Origin: Adiantum capillus-veneris
Lineage: Eukaryota > Streptophyta > Polypodiopsida > Polypodiales > Pteridaceae
DNA: 64,000 nt
Reading direction: 5' to 3'
Assembly (NCBI GenBank): GCA_014529385.2
Contig: CM043956.1
Span: 93,729,221 to 93,793,220, forward strand
Each line of letters starts with the position of its first letter. Position 1 is the stretch's first letter. The notes beneath the pieces are model-generated. The model was given only the letters and a program-made list of their open reading frames with translations. It ran no database searches and was not told the DNA's origin. This document shows positions 44,781 through 54,755 of this stretch, in pieces. The position numbers and the translations under genes were made by a program.

Positions 44781-45160
44781 CTACTCTGTGGGTATTGAAG
44801 ATGGAAGAATCAAGTTCAACGCCTCAAGAGATTCAATTAAATGTAAAACTTCTGGCTGATCCATCTCCAGTAACATGCCGGTAACTTTTCCTGCGTGATC
44901 CTGTTCTAAATGATCTACAAGTGGATACAGCTTCTCTCCCAACATCAATCTCTCTTGTTGAGGAGGAGCTGATGCTAAGGCTGATGCCAAAGCTGCAATC
45001 GGCATAAAGCTTGTATCAGATGTGCTCGAAGGCATTCTAGCCATTTCATAGCTATTGGCTCCTTGAAGAGATACTTCCTAGACGTCTGAGAGTAGTTCCA
45101 CCACGAGAAATCATCTGCTGAGGCAGAAGCGGTTGCTGTTGAGGCTGGGTTTATTAGATA
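44781..45160 (-). pseudogene. Captured poly(A)-binding protein fragment (linker plus MLLE domain)
   Basis: The minus-strand 87-codon frame (45044 down to 44781) has MPIAALASALA at residues 14-24, MLGEKLYPLVDHLE at 34-47, and KVTGMLLEMDQPEVLHL at 53-69. The KxTGMLLE core is diagnostic of the C-terminal MLLE (PABC) domain of cytoplasmic poly(A)-binding proteins, which binds PAM2 peptides of translation and deadenylation factors. Similarity stops at about residue 77. Upstream, in another frame, PQQQPLLPQQMISRGG resembles the Gln-rich PABP linker. No RRM domains are present. It lies in the same orientation as gag and protease, beyond the heptamer array, so it is a transduced gene piece inside the LTR element. 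Confidence 0.85.
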
Positions 45161-45790
45161 GGGAAGGGGTGGGCAAGGGCGAGGGGGAAGGGGCGAGGGG
45201 CTAGGGACTAGGGACTAGGGACTAGGGACTAGGGACTAGGGACTAGGGACTAGAGGCTAGGGGCTAGGGGCTAGGGGCGAGGGGCTAGGGGCTAGGGACT
45301 AGGGACTAGAGGCTAGGGACTAGGGGCGAGGGACTAGGGACTAGGGGCGAGGGGCAAGGGGCGAGGGACTAGGGACTAGAGGCTAGAGGCTAGAGGCTAG
45401 GGACGAGGGGCAAGGGACTAGGGGCGAGGGACTAGGGGCTAGGGGCGAGGGGCTAGGGACTAGAGGCTAGGGACTAGGGACTAGGGGCGAGGGGCTAGGG
45501 GCTAGGGACTAGGGGCGAGGGACTAGGGACTAGGGACCAGGGACTTGGGACCAGGGGCGAGGGGCTAGGGGCGAGGGGCTAGGGCCTAAGGACTAGGGGC
45601 TAGGGACTAGGGGCGAGGGACTAGAGGCTAGGGGCTAGGGACTAGGGACCAGGGACTAGGGGCTAGGGGCAAGGGACTAGGGGCTAGGGGCTAGGGGCGA
45701 GGGGCGAGGGGGAAAGGGGGGCGAGGGCGAGGGTAGGGGTGAGGGCGAGGGGGAGGGTAGGGCGAGGGATTAGCTCGAGGGTGAGGGGGA
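45158..45790. repeat. Heptanucleotide minisatellite GGGACTA / GGGGCTA / GGGGCGA
   Basis: About 85 tandem 7-mers are mixtures of GGGACTA, GGGGCTA, GGGGCGA, GAGGCTA, GGGACCA and GGGGCAA. G runs of 3 to 5 occur every 7 bases on the plus strand, so many G-quadruplexes are possible there. The element's own transcript (minus strand) would be C-rich. The units resemble telomere repeats in spacing only. The array separates protease from the captured PABP fragment. Confidence 0.95.
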
Positions 45791-45800
45791 GATGGGAAGT

Positions 45801-46970
45801 TTAGGGTGATGGGTAGGGTGCAAATAAAGAGCACGCAGCTATCATGAGCAAGAGAGATATCATGATCTTGGAATTCATCTTGCAGGACGAGTTAGGTGAA
45901 GGGAGTTTGCTAGACACAGAGGAGAGCTTTGTTCTTTTCTGAGAAGCAGACACCAAAGGGGTTGATGTTTGAAGGGGAGTGAACTGCTGTAGAAGAGATT
46001 TCTTACCGCTTTTATGATTCTTCATAGGCTCAGGTGGCACATTAGATTGAGTTACCGTGGAATCATTTGAAGAGGGTGTTCCTTCAGGCAAAGTGTGAAT
46101 AGAGACTCCATAACAAGGCATAGATTTGGTAGCCTCCAACCACTCCAGCAAGTCTTCATGTGACACATCCGGTGGAGTAGGTTGTTCCAGTTCAGGATTG
46201 GACTCCATGGACAAGGAACTATGATGCACCACCGGATCCATTCCGCCTTCAAGGCGAATCGGTTGCATTGGGGAGCCAGGCGTTCGTATCCACATTGCAT
46301 CGTTTCCCCAATAACGTAGTGCTTTCGTGTGTCGTAGCCATGGTCTGCCAATGAGCAATGGGAAGCCGCCTTCTACCTGGGGAAGGCGAACCACCACAAA
46401 ATCCAAGCTGAATGTGAAATCTTGAACCTGCAGAGTCACCTTTTCTACAATGCCCAAGGGGTAGACAGTCCTCTAGTCGGCCAAAGTCACTGTGAATGGG
46501 GCGCGCCTAGTGGGTTGGAGACCCAATGCCAGCATAGTGAATTCAGGCATCAAGTTGATACCCGACCCACCATCTACTATGACCCGTGAGAATTTGCGGC
46601 TCATAATAGAAACGGTTAGACGCGGACTCGTGTAATCAGTAAGTGAAGCTTCGGGATAGGATATCATGTAGGATTCGGAGGGCTGCACTGGGAGGTGCCC
46701 GCCACTAGACCTTGCACCAGGGCACATAGATTGAATGATGGCAAGGGTGTCACTTCGAAAATTTGCATCAAGTCAAAGCATGTCATACAATGACACTTGC
46801 TGAAAGGTATTCTTCAATATAGTCTCTGCTGTAGGTTTTTCTATTGGGATCAGTGTCTTCTCAGTTTCCTTGATCTTTTGTAAGTCAGCAACTGCTTCTA
46901 AGAAAGCCCCATCAATATCGGAGAGCATAGTAAAAGATCCTTTCTTAGCACTAGGGGGGGGTGTAGGCAT
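45801..46970 (-). pseudogene. Element 2 protease region
   Basis: Three minus-strand frames in one phase (46773-46970, 46473-46727 and 45801-46457) are separated by single stops near 46770 and 46470. The second has RVIVDGGSGINLMPEFTML, a retropepsin active site in which the usual D-S/T-G reads D-G-G. The third has FPLLIGRPWLRHTKA, the ILGRPW-type segment, followed by a long Ser/Pro-rich tail. The gag frame overlaps by 20 nt next to a run of eight G (plus strand, about 46953-46960), a possible slippage or indel site. Confidence 0.75.
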
Positions 46971-48660
46971 TGGGGAGGAAAGGGCTGTACCTGCTGGAAG
47001 ATTGAGGCCGAGGGCTGCCCTTTGAGCTCGTGTGAGGCTCCTCTACCAGCTGCAACTTGTCTTGAGAGGCAATCATATGGGCAGAAAGTGGTGGCTTGGG
47101 GTTGGTACTAACTGCTATCAAATTGATCTTGGGAAAGGTGAATTCAGGTTGGCTCTGACTTGGGCTCGTAGAGGTAGAGGCGCGTTGTTTTGGAAAATCC
47201 TTAGTGTAGTGATCCTGAGCCTCGGGGCAAAGTTGGCATGGAGGAGAGCCTTCTGGCAGAGGGAATTTTCTTTGATAATTCCCATACTCTCCACACATGT
47301 AGCATAAAATGGGCCGATTGAAGGGACGGAACGGAGGATGAGGTGGTTGTTGCATGGAGTTTGAGGGTGACGTGTAGAAGCTCTGAGGGGTTGAGGGAGA
47401 ATTAGCATGATAAAAATTGGGAGATGCGAAGTTGTTGTGCATACCTTGCATAGGAGGTGTTGTCAGCAGAGGTGGCATAGGGTGTTGATGACCATAGGGT
47501 GAAACCATGTTGGATGTAGGTGTCAACCCTTGTTGAAGGTTGGGGGCGAGGCTTTGTTGTAGTTGCCGCATTCCCTTCAGATAATAGCGCTCTTTGTCAT
47601 CATGGCCAGGCTTCTCACAGAAATGGCAGTAAGCTGAGCTACACCATACCATAGCCTTAGTCTCCTGCTGAGACCTGAGCTCTTCTAGCTCTCTTTTAAG
47701 TTGATCATAAGCCTCTTGATGTGGGGGCTTCTCCTGTCTAAGAGAGAAGGATCTCTCTTCTTGAAGGGCCCGCTGTAACTTTAGGGCTTCCAGTTCCCTG
47801 CGTAAAGAAGTCAAGGGGTCTGATGGACTGTCCACGAGTACAGGGGCAGTTTCTACCTGAGGAGAGTCAGTGAACAGCTTCCTAGCTCCCTCTATTCTAG
47901 TAGCAGCAGCAACAAAGTCCTCCAGACTGGCTTCAGGACGGAGACTTTCTTTGAGCTTTTGTTGAGAAGTCTTAGGCAGAGACTTCTCTACCCACTTCTT
48001 CACCATAAATTCTCCTGGTTGCTGAGGCAGCTTGGCGACCAGGGACTTTGTTCTAGTCATGAGCTCGGAAAATGTCTCCTTGGGCTAGAGCAACAGGTTT
48101 GCCAACTCATCTAGAATCTTTTCTTGATAATCCCCTGGTCGGAAAGCTTCACAGAACTGTTGTCTTAACATAGTCCAAGTAGCAAAGTGGTTTTCAGCAA
48201 ACTGACTATACCATTTATCTGCAAGACCATCCAAGGTGGACAGAAAGAGCACAAGGTAGGCGTCTTCTCTATTGAGGCCACGACCTCTGCAAAGAGAAAC
48301 AAACCTCCGAGCATGGTCATCAGCATCCTCTGTGGAGAGACCCTTGAAGGTAGGGAACTTGATGTTCACCTTGGACAGAACACTAGTGAGCTCCTCCACG
48401 GCATCTTGCTTCTGAGCATGTTGCTCACTAGCTTGTTGTAACAAAATGGGGGAGAGCCTTACCGGAGAAGGTGACCTGGAGGAGGATGTAGAACCGAACC
48501 GGTAGAAAGAATGGAGGGAGATGTATGTGTAGGTATGGGTGATGGTGTTAATATACTTCTACTGGGTACCAAAGGTTGGCGTCGTCTGTGGTAGTACTTT
48601 TGGGGGCTCAGTAGTGCGCTTTGACGCTCTAATGATCGCCTTGTATGTGTCATGCATTAA
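46951..48660 (-). pseudogene. Element 2 gag
   Basis: Frame 48085-48444 has INIKFPTFKGLS-like words and DGLADKWYSQF (Retrotrans_gag core). After one in-phase TAG (48085-48087) the same frame continues from 48060 to 46951 with PQQPGEFMVKKWVEKSLPK and two knuckle-like clusters, CHFCEKPGHDDKERY and CYMCGEYGNYQRKFP, both lacking the last Cys. A Ser/Pro-rich N-terminal frame (48459-48653) is joined by a frameshift near 48455. It probably forms the particle coat in the family. Confidence 0.8.
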
Positions 48661-48978
48661 CCACCACCCCAACCAAGCTTTGGGCAAGAAGAACTTCACC
48701 TGGTTGAACAGTGGACTAGACTCTACTAGACCAGGCGAGTGACTAGACCAATTGGCCTGGACAAGGACGAGAAGGACTAGACCAGCGACGAGGAGGACTA
48801 GACCAGGAAGAGGATTGGGTGGACCAGGGCGAGAGAGGACTAGACCAGCAAGGTGAGAGACTAGACCAGCTAGATTAAGTTGTCTAGGGTGAAACTGGAC
48901 CAGACCAGCACAAGAGAGACGAAGAAAAACCAGCTAGCTGTTTTACTTGTACTCAATAGAGAGTGAGACTTCAATTGA

Positions 48979-48997
48979 GGTCCCAGCGTGATCGCCA
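48979..48997 (-). promoter_or_regulatory. Element 2 primer-binding-site candidate
   Basis: On the minus strand TGGCGATCACGCTGGGACC lies 13 bp inside the right LTR. It starts TGG as a tRNA CCA complement should, and its position fixes the element as minus-strand. The tRNA species was not identified. Confidence 0.55.
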
Positions 48998-49010
48998 AAA
49001 TGAGAGCACC

Positions 49011-49590
49011 TATAGCGCGGATAATGTGTCGTGCTCTCTACAGTGTGGGTGCCCCTTAGTGCAATGTGCGTGACAATCTCACTCAAACAAATGGAAACTC
49101 TCTCAAACAGAATGAAACTTAGAAACAATGGAAAACAACAGAGACACAACAGTGGACCAGAACATGTGGACTCGACTAGCTCAAAGAACCATGTACAGAC
49201 TCTGGCGTGGCAGCACACTCAGCTCCAGCCCAGGACTCACAGGTACAAATGGGGGTGTCAAATGGGGGTGTCCAGGCTCAGATGTGCAGGGATGGTGAAG
49301 CAGTGCTTTGTGCAAGACTCCTTGCTCTCGACGACGATGTTGGACAAAAAATGAAACCGATGATGATAATGACCCAACGGCTCATAAATGTCAGCCACCT
49401 AAGCCAATCTCCAAAGTGAGTGGTGGTGGTGACCTAGCCACGATGTCCACTAGACCACCGTCCGTATCCTGCCACGTATCACTTCCCAGCCAAGCCCACA
49501 GAGTCCGTCCAGAGTCCGACTAGTGTGAACCAGGCCAGACCAACCGTACTAACTGAGTGTCCTGTGAAAGTGACACTGTAGCCTGCTACA
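49011..49590 (-). repeat. Element 2 5' LTR (right, 580 bp)
   Basis: On the plus strand it begins TATAGCGCGGATAATGTG (first G of TG changed to A) and ends GTAGCCTGCTACA, followed by the GTAGA duplicate at 49591. It has the same length as the left LTR, with only scattered substitutions between them. Confidence 0.95.
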
Positions 49591-49595
49591 GTAGA

Positions 49596-51612
49596 TACTC
49601 TACTAGAGGTTTCTCCGAGTATGCCCTGATTTCCTAGTACACGACCAGATGTAAGTTTCATATAGACTTATGAAGCCCTGGATAGAGTACTCACCTTTGG
49701 ATTGACTTGTCGTCAATTTCCACTCGATTCAATTGCAACTTTCTGTCAAGACACTAATTCCTCGTCTGCAACCCGATTCCTGTACAAAATTAATCAAGTT
49801 AGCTTTTCTTCTATAAAGACAATAGGGCTCTTGAGAACTCTCGTGATTGGTCTTTGTGTATCACTTCAAATCGTGCTATGGAAGTAAATTTGGCTTTCAG
49901 ATTTGACTTTAGCAAAATCAAGGGTCTAAACTGCAACCTGTAAACTGAGTGTATCTGTACCAATTATGATTTGATTGAACCCAAAATTGCCCTGTGGACT
50001 TATATTATGTTGGTCTATCATTGTATGAGTTCAAAAGTCCAAAATGATGTCTCTAGATAGCAGAAGTAAATAAACGTGATTATTTACTTTTCTCAATTTT
50101 TTGCACCTTTTTGATAGGTTTGGCAAGTATACAACTTGTTAGAGTCTCTGGGAAAATTTCAACAAGTTTGGACCAAATCTGATCAAGTTTATCAACTGTT
50201 TGGTGTCCGCAGACTCTGATTTCAAGAATCTGGCTGAAGTCTCACTTCTGCGATCCAAATTTCACCAAAATTGATTTGTGAGGTCTACTTGATGTGCTTG
50301 ACCTTGTGGTATACTCAAATTTGCAAAACCATCAAGTTTTGAAGCAAATGTAAACAATCGTAATCATTTACTTCTGACAATTTTTTGTAAATTTTTGCCC
50401 CAACTTTGACACAGATCTGTTAAGCACCTTAAGTTAAGGTCACTAGCCAATTTCCATCCATTTTGGACAATTTTTGGTCAAATGGTCATCAATTATCTGT
50501 CCGCATACTAACTTTGCAATTTTAGTCACCAATTTCACTCCAGTGGTCCAAATCTTACCAAATTTGGTTTGTGGGCTTATTACAACATGGTGAAGCTAGT
50601 GGTATGTAGACTTGGTCAAAAAAGTTGAAAAGTAGGGCAGATATAAATAATCGCTATTATTTACTTTTGACAAATTTTTGCAATTTTTTGGTCAACTGAG
50701 CATATGCACATGTTTATCACATCAACATAAGCCTATGAATAAAATTTCAACAAGTTTGGACAAATTTTTCCCAAATTTATAGTACTCAAGATTCAAAAAA
50801 TCAGTACAAACTTTAGTTTTTACCCAGTTTTTTGCCAGTTTAGTGATCCAAATCTTTTGGGCCTTTACAAAAGTTGTTTGTACACATGCAATGAGTCAAT
50901 GGTATGAACCTCGGCCAATTTAGAGCAGAAAGTTAATAATCGTGATTATTAACTTCAGGCTTGAAATGAGTACTTTTTTGCATTTTTCTCAAAGACAGTT
51001 TTTTAATGATGTTTTTTAAGCCTATAAATCAAGTCAAAACTTAATTTGGCCTTAAATATCAAGAAAAAGCAAATAATCTGAGTCTTCTTGAAATTTTTAC
51101 CTCGAAGTGTCTTTGAGCTTACCCACTGGTTCGGACAACTCTTAGGCTTACTCTCCAGTCGGATTGAGTGGATTCGAGTCTTTTCAAGCTATTTCTAGCC
51201 GTAGACCTGAAATTCTGTAACTTTACATAAACAACTCACAGATGATTCGTTTGGAGTGAGCAATTTCTGAAATCCACCTCGGATCCTACTTACCCTACTC
51301 TTAGATTCTCATGCAATGGGGTTGTGGAAAGTGTCCGGGACACAAACACTTGTTTTCTTGTGTTTTTTATGTTTTTCAGAGTCTTGATCTTAAGACTTGT
51401 CTCGTCTACAAATCCTAATCTAAATCTACAATCCTACAGTCCTAAAGGTACTCAGCAAGTACGATTACTTCCAAGCTACCTCTACATCGCAAAAGACGAC
51501 AATCTTAAGCTATGCGGTTTCTAAACAAAGTTTTGAACTCTAGGCAAACCTAGAGGAAGTTAAAGGACAACTACACAAGACACTCGTGTTTTTCCCTAGT
51601 TTAGGTCTTTTT
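49596..51612 (-). other. Element 1 leader DNA, non-coding
   Basis: About 2 kb lies between the primer site and the gag start (once element 2 is removed). No protein homology was recognised. It is AT-rich and carries the second cluster of periodic palindromes. Some gypsy elements have long structured leaders with tandem repeats. Confidence 0.5.
50066..50953. repeat. Periodic 22-bp palindromes, cluster 2 (four copies)
   Basis: Copies lie at 50066-50087, 50350-50371, 50643-50664 and 50932-50953, spaced 284, 293 and 289 bp. The last has arms GTTAATAATC and GATTATTAAC, in which both arms changed together compared with the GTAAAT...ATTTAC form at 33518. Flanking unit DNA is only weakly similar. 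A fifth, very degenerate half-site is near 51070. Confidence 0.85.
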
Positions 51613-51632
51613 GATCCCCGGCAATGGCATCA
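51613..51632 (-). promoter_or_regulatory. Element 1 primer-binding site (tRNA-Asp type)
   Basis: On the minus strand TGATGCCATTGCCGGGGATC matches the plant gypsy tRNA-Asp primer site TGGCGCCGTTGCCGGGGATC at 17 of 20 positions. All three differences are G-to-A or C-to-T. The 5' LTR would then start at about 51635 on the plus strand. Confidence 0.65.
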
Positions 51633-51634
51633 AA

Positions 51635-53400
51635 TGTGGGACGCATGTCTAACCTCACCATCCTATCTTATTGCAGTATTAGTAAGAACCACGATTAATT
51701 TGTCAAACCATGGGACAAAGCCGACTCGACTAGTGCATAGAGGCAACAAGAGGTTGTCAATCTCTTGAAAAACAACTAACAACTCGCATCTAACTCAGGC
51801 TACACTCAAGTGACTGAAATCACCAAAAGCCAATCGCTCTTCAACAAGCAAATTACATCCGTTACAGCATCAAATGACATCCAAACGTAATGAAACTTCT
51901 AGGACAAGTTTATAAGACCTAAGCACACATGCCTATGGTCTTAAACCCCACTTGAGGTCAAGTTCCAAAATCACCATTATTAATAGCAGTGGATTTTTGA
52001 CCTAGTCGTTTTCAACCCAGAATGCATCTAAATGCTTAGCAATGATGCCCCAATACCCCGCCTATGCTTAGTTTTTTATTTAAAAGTGTAAATTCCTAGT
52101 TATGATGAAATTAGGCTGCGGATCGGCAACGCCAAAAGCTATGAAATACTGTGAATGGCTTACGTCAATGTGAAAATCTCTTACCTACGGTGCAATGCAA
52201 CAAACGCAATCGTAATGTGACAACCGGAGAGGGAGTAGGAAGCGCGAGAAGGAGAGAAGTGAGCGCCATTAGCTCACGCTATGTATTCCTTATCCAAAAA
52301 CTTATAAAAAACTTACAAAAATTGGCTCTTATACCTTAGCCAAGGTTTTTGGGTGGTCAAAACTAATCTGGAGTTCTACCAAAGCTGGGGATTGACTGGC
52401 TGATACAATCTAGAAGCTTGTAGCCCTGGCTCATTAATTAGAAAGTTTACCAAGAAAACAGGAGTTACAATATTCTTCATTTATCAAAATAATGATTGTT
52501 TTACAAGGAGAACTCCAAAAAATGGTGTCCACGTTAGCTTGCTGCTAATAGAAATGCTTGCAATATGCACTATAAACATGTCCATGTGCTTAGCTTATGA
52601 GCCTCCTTGAGAGTTATCCACCATTTGTAGGCCTTGCCCTTGAGAGAGACTTGTCTCTACTCCTTTCTCATCCTTTGGAGAGTATGCTGGAGTATGTGAA
52701 TACCCCTCCACTTCTAGAGAAAAGTATTCACAAAATCCTTATTTTTCTCACAATCGTCCCCTTTGTAGCCTAGTGACATCATGTTGTTAAGCATATTACC
52801 AACATCAGTAGAAGACGATGGAGGTATGACATCATGTGATGCATCCATACCATATGGGACTCCCCCACTAGTAGCAGTTGGAAATCCTTGAAAACCAATA
52901 GGTGGAGTTGATGTTGGTGTACCACGTAATGACATATTGTTCATGAACTGATTAAGCAATGTAGTTAGCGCATAAACATCAACACTAAGCTACGGAAAAT
53001 TGTACTCTAGCATGATTTGACTAGCTAAGAGTTGATTGAATTCATGGTGATCAGCCAAACCATGATCGCTCACCAAAGGCCACCTCTTTGTTATTTATCA
53101 TAAAAACATTGTGAGGTTGCTAAGCTCGTTCGTGCATGGGTAGATCATGCCCAAAATCAAATGCATCCCCTTCATAAAGGTGTTGAGCCATGCTAGACAT
53201 GTTTGTTAAAATTGCAACAAAAAAAAGAGGAATTTACTCAGTTATCTACCAACCCTTGTCCTTGACAAATAGTTGAAAGTTGATGCAGAGATGTAGAAGA
53301 ATCCTTCTTGTGTAGATATTCAATCCTACATGCCAAAAGCAAAAAAAAAAGGCTTAAGATTACTTGTTGTATTTACCTTCCGAGTACCTTCCACTTGGTA
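51635..53400. other. Probable element 1 5' LTR and flank; one short unknown frame
   Basis: From 51635 the DNA should be the 5' LTR of element 1, but its outer edge and a left partner were not found. The minus-strand frame at 52714-52959 (81 codons, Pro/Ser/Gly-rich, starting MLNQFMNNMSLRG) has no recognised family. A preceding in-phase stretch with AQHLYEGDAFDFGHD near 53170 suggests a decayed larger protein. Confidence 0.35.
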
Positions 53401-53773
53401 ATTTTTCTATTTGACATTCATGTATGGAGAGAGATATATGACGAGCTCCTCCCTCTCTGTCTGTAAAGCTCCCAACAATCCACCTCCCTTGAGAGAGTGT
53501 GTGAGGATAAGGGGCTTACGTAGGGCCTCTGCGAGGGGATATGAGCCGCATGGCATGCATGTTTAGGGGTCTCTAGGGCCAAGGCGCTATATAGAGAGTG
53601 GGTAGGAGGAGATGTAAACATGTAACCATAATGCTTGTAGCATAAACATTTTAGGGAGAGTGTGTGTTTTGGCCGCTAGGCAAAGACATAAAGTCCGCAA
53701 GAAAGAGAGAGCATAGGGAGAGAGAGAGCTACGGTGGCTCCTCCTCCTCCCATGGCTCACGAAGTCTCCCCTT

Positions 53774-54000
53774 CACTACAAGAGATGAATCATATATCGA
53801 TGCCAAATTATCAACGTCGCTAGTGGCGGGTGTCGGTATATGCATTGGTAAAATTGGAGGGAGTCCCAAAATGAATGAAACTTAAATTTTAAATTACCGA
53901 TTCTTGTACGAATGTGCATCCCAACGCATATGTAGATGTGCATATTGATGCACACATCGATTCATATACCGATGCCCTGCTATAAAACAGAATCCGCGTT
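53774..54000 (+). mobile_element. CACTA-type transposon left terminus
   Basis: CACTACAAGAG at 53774-53784 is the exact inverse of the CTCTTGTAGTG end at 18165-18175. It is followed by about 200 bp with repeated ATCGATGC / GCATCGAT-like and GTATATGCAT words, typical of a subterminal region. No matching right end was found downstream in the window. Confidence 0.6.
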
Positions 54001-54299
54001 CATTTTTTCATTTTGCTTGTCATTTTTCTCCTTTTCTCCTTTTGCTTCTCCTCTACGTGGTTCCGTACTTGCAAATGTGCTTAGATTGGCTTCACACGAT
54101 CTTCTTTTAACACACACGTGCTCCTGAGAAGAAAGGTATGCATTTATGTGAATTTATGTTAGTGTGAATGTGTGTCTTTGTATGTGCGTAACAAAATGTA
54201 AGGTTTGTTGCTCACAAATTTTTCTCCAATCTTCAAGGCTTTTCTACTCACATTGTTCAAATGTGAGTGCTCTTTCTTTTGTTTTATGCATGCACGCGT

Positions 54300-54337
<38 letters not shown>

Positions 54338-54755
54338 CACATAAGCACATAAAGACACAAATAAATACACACCCACATACACACACATATTTGCACATAA
54401 TTATGCACACTATGTACACACACATATTTACACATAAAATATTGTAATTAATAATAAATTTTTAAATTAAATTCTTCATTTGCTTTTTTGATATAAATAC
54501 TTACTTAAACAAAGTAATTTAAACTTTATTAACATAACTGTTTAGTTAAACAAAAAAAGTTATTTTTTTAATGTTTAGATTAATTTAAACTTAATTACTT
54601 TATATTTATGATATTTCATTTTAAGAATAAAGAAATCAATAGTTATGTTAGTTGTAGGTTTATATATATCAAAAGATTTATGGTCACTATAGGTTAACTT
54701 AATGTTAATGTTAGTGTTAAGGTGCTTCACGTTAGAAAGTTTTAGGTTAGAGTGT
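54001..54755. other. AT-rich DNA with a (CA)n array
   Basis: A CA array lies at 54301-54333 with looser CA-rich DNA to 54430, followed by very AT-rich sequence. No gene was recognised. The first part may be inside the CACTA element. Confidence 0.6.

Larger units (their letters stand above)
43663..49590 (-). mobile_element. Complete gag-protease LTR element carrying host gene fragments (element 2)
   Basis: Two 580-bp LTRs bound a 4.8-kb interior in minus orientation. From the 5' end (right) there is a primer-site candidate, gag, protease, a heptamer G/C-rich array, a poly(A)-binding-protein fragment and an antisense coiled-coil frame. No RT, RNase H or integrase was seen, so it must depend on another element's enzymes. 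It is inserted in element 1 just before its gag, with GTAGA duplicated on both sides. The LTRs are visibly similar over their whole length. Confidence 0.9.
36770..51632 (-). mobile_element. Ty3/gypsy element 1 (outer element of the nest)
   Basis: In minus orientation it holds a tRNA-Asp-like primer site (51613-51632), a leader of about 2 kb with palindromes, a 234-codon first reading segment, gag, protease, truncated RT and integrase. Element 2 (43663-49590) is inserted 11 bp upstream of the gag ATG. RT is cut after motif A, and RNase H is missing. LTRs were not delimited. The 5' LTR should begin at about 51635. Confidence 0.7.

Noticed and set aside
44781-45044. PABP fragment as an intact host PABP gene
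   Set aside because: Only the linker and MLLE domain are present. The four RRM domains, a start context and introns are absent, and it lies within LTR boundaries.
45158-45790. Heptamer array as a telomere or interstitial telomeric repeat
   Set aside because: Units are GGGACTA, GGGGCTA and GGGGCGA, not TTTAGGG or TTAGGG. They lie inside an LTR element.
43663-49590. The two near-identical 580-bp blocks as a segmental duplication
   Set aside because: TG...CA-type ends, a shared GTAGA target duplicate and a gag-protease interior show they are LTRs of one element.
50066-50953. Palindromes at about 290-bp steps as a CRISPR array
   Set aside because: CRISPR repeats are spaced by 20-50 bp spacers. 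Here the steps are about 290 bp, the units are related, and the context is a plant retroelement.
53936-54127. Short plus-strand frame downstream of the CACTA left end as a gene
   Set aside because: Composition is low-complexity and it lies in subterminal or flanking DNA without homology.
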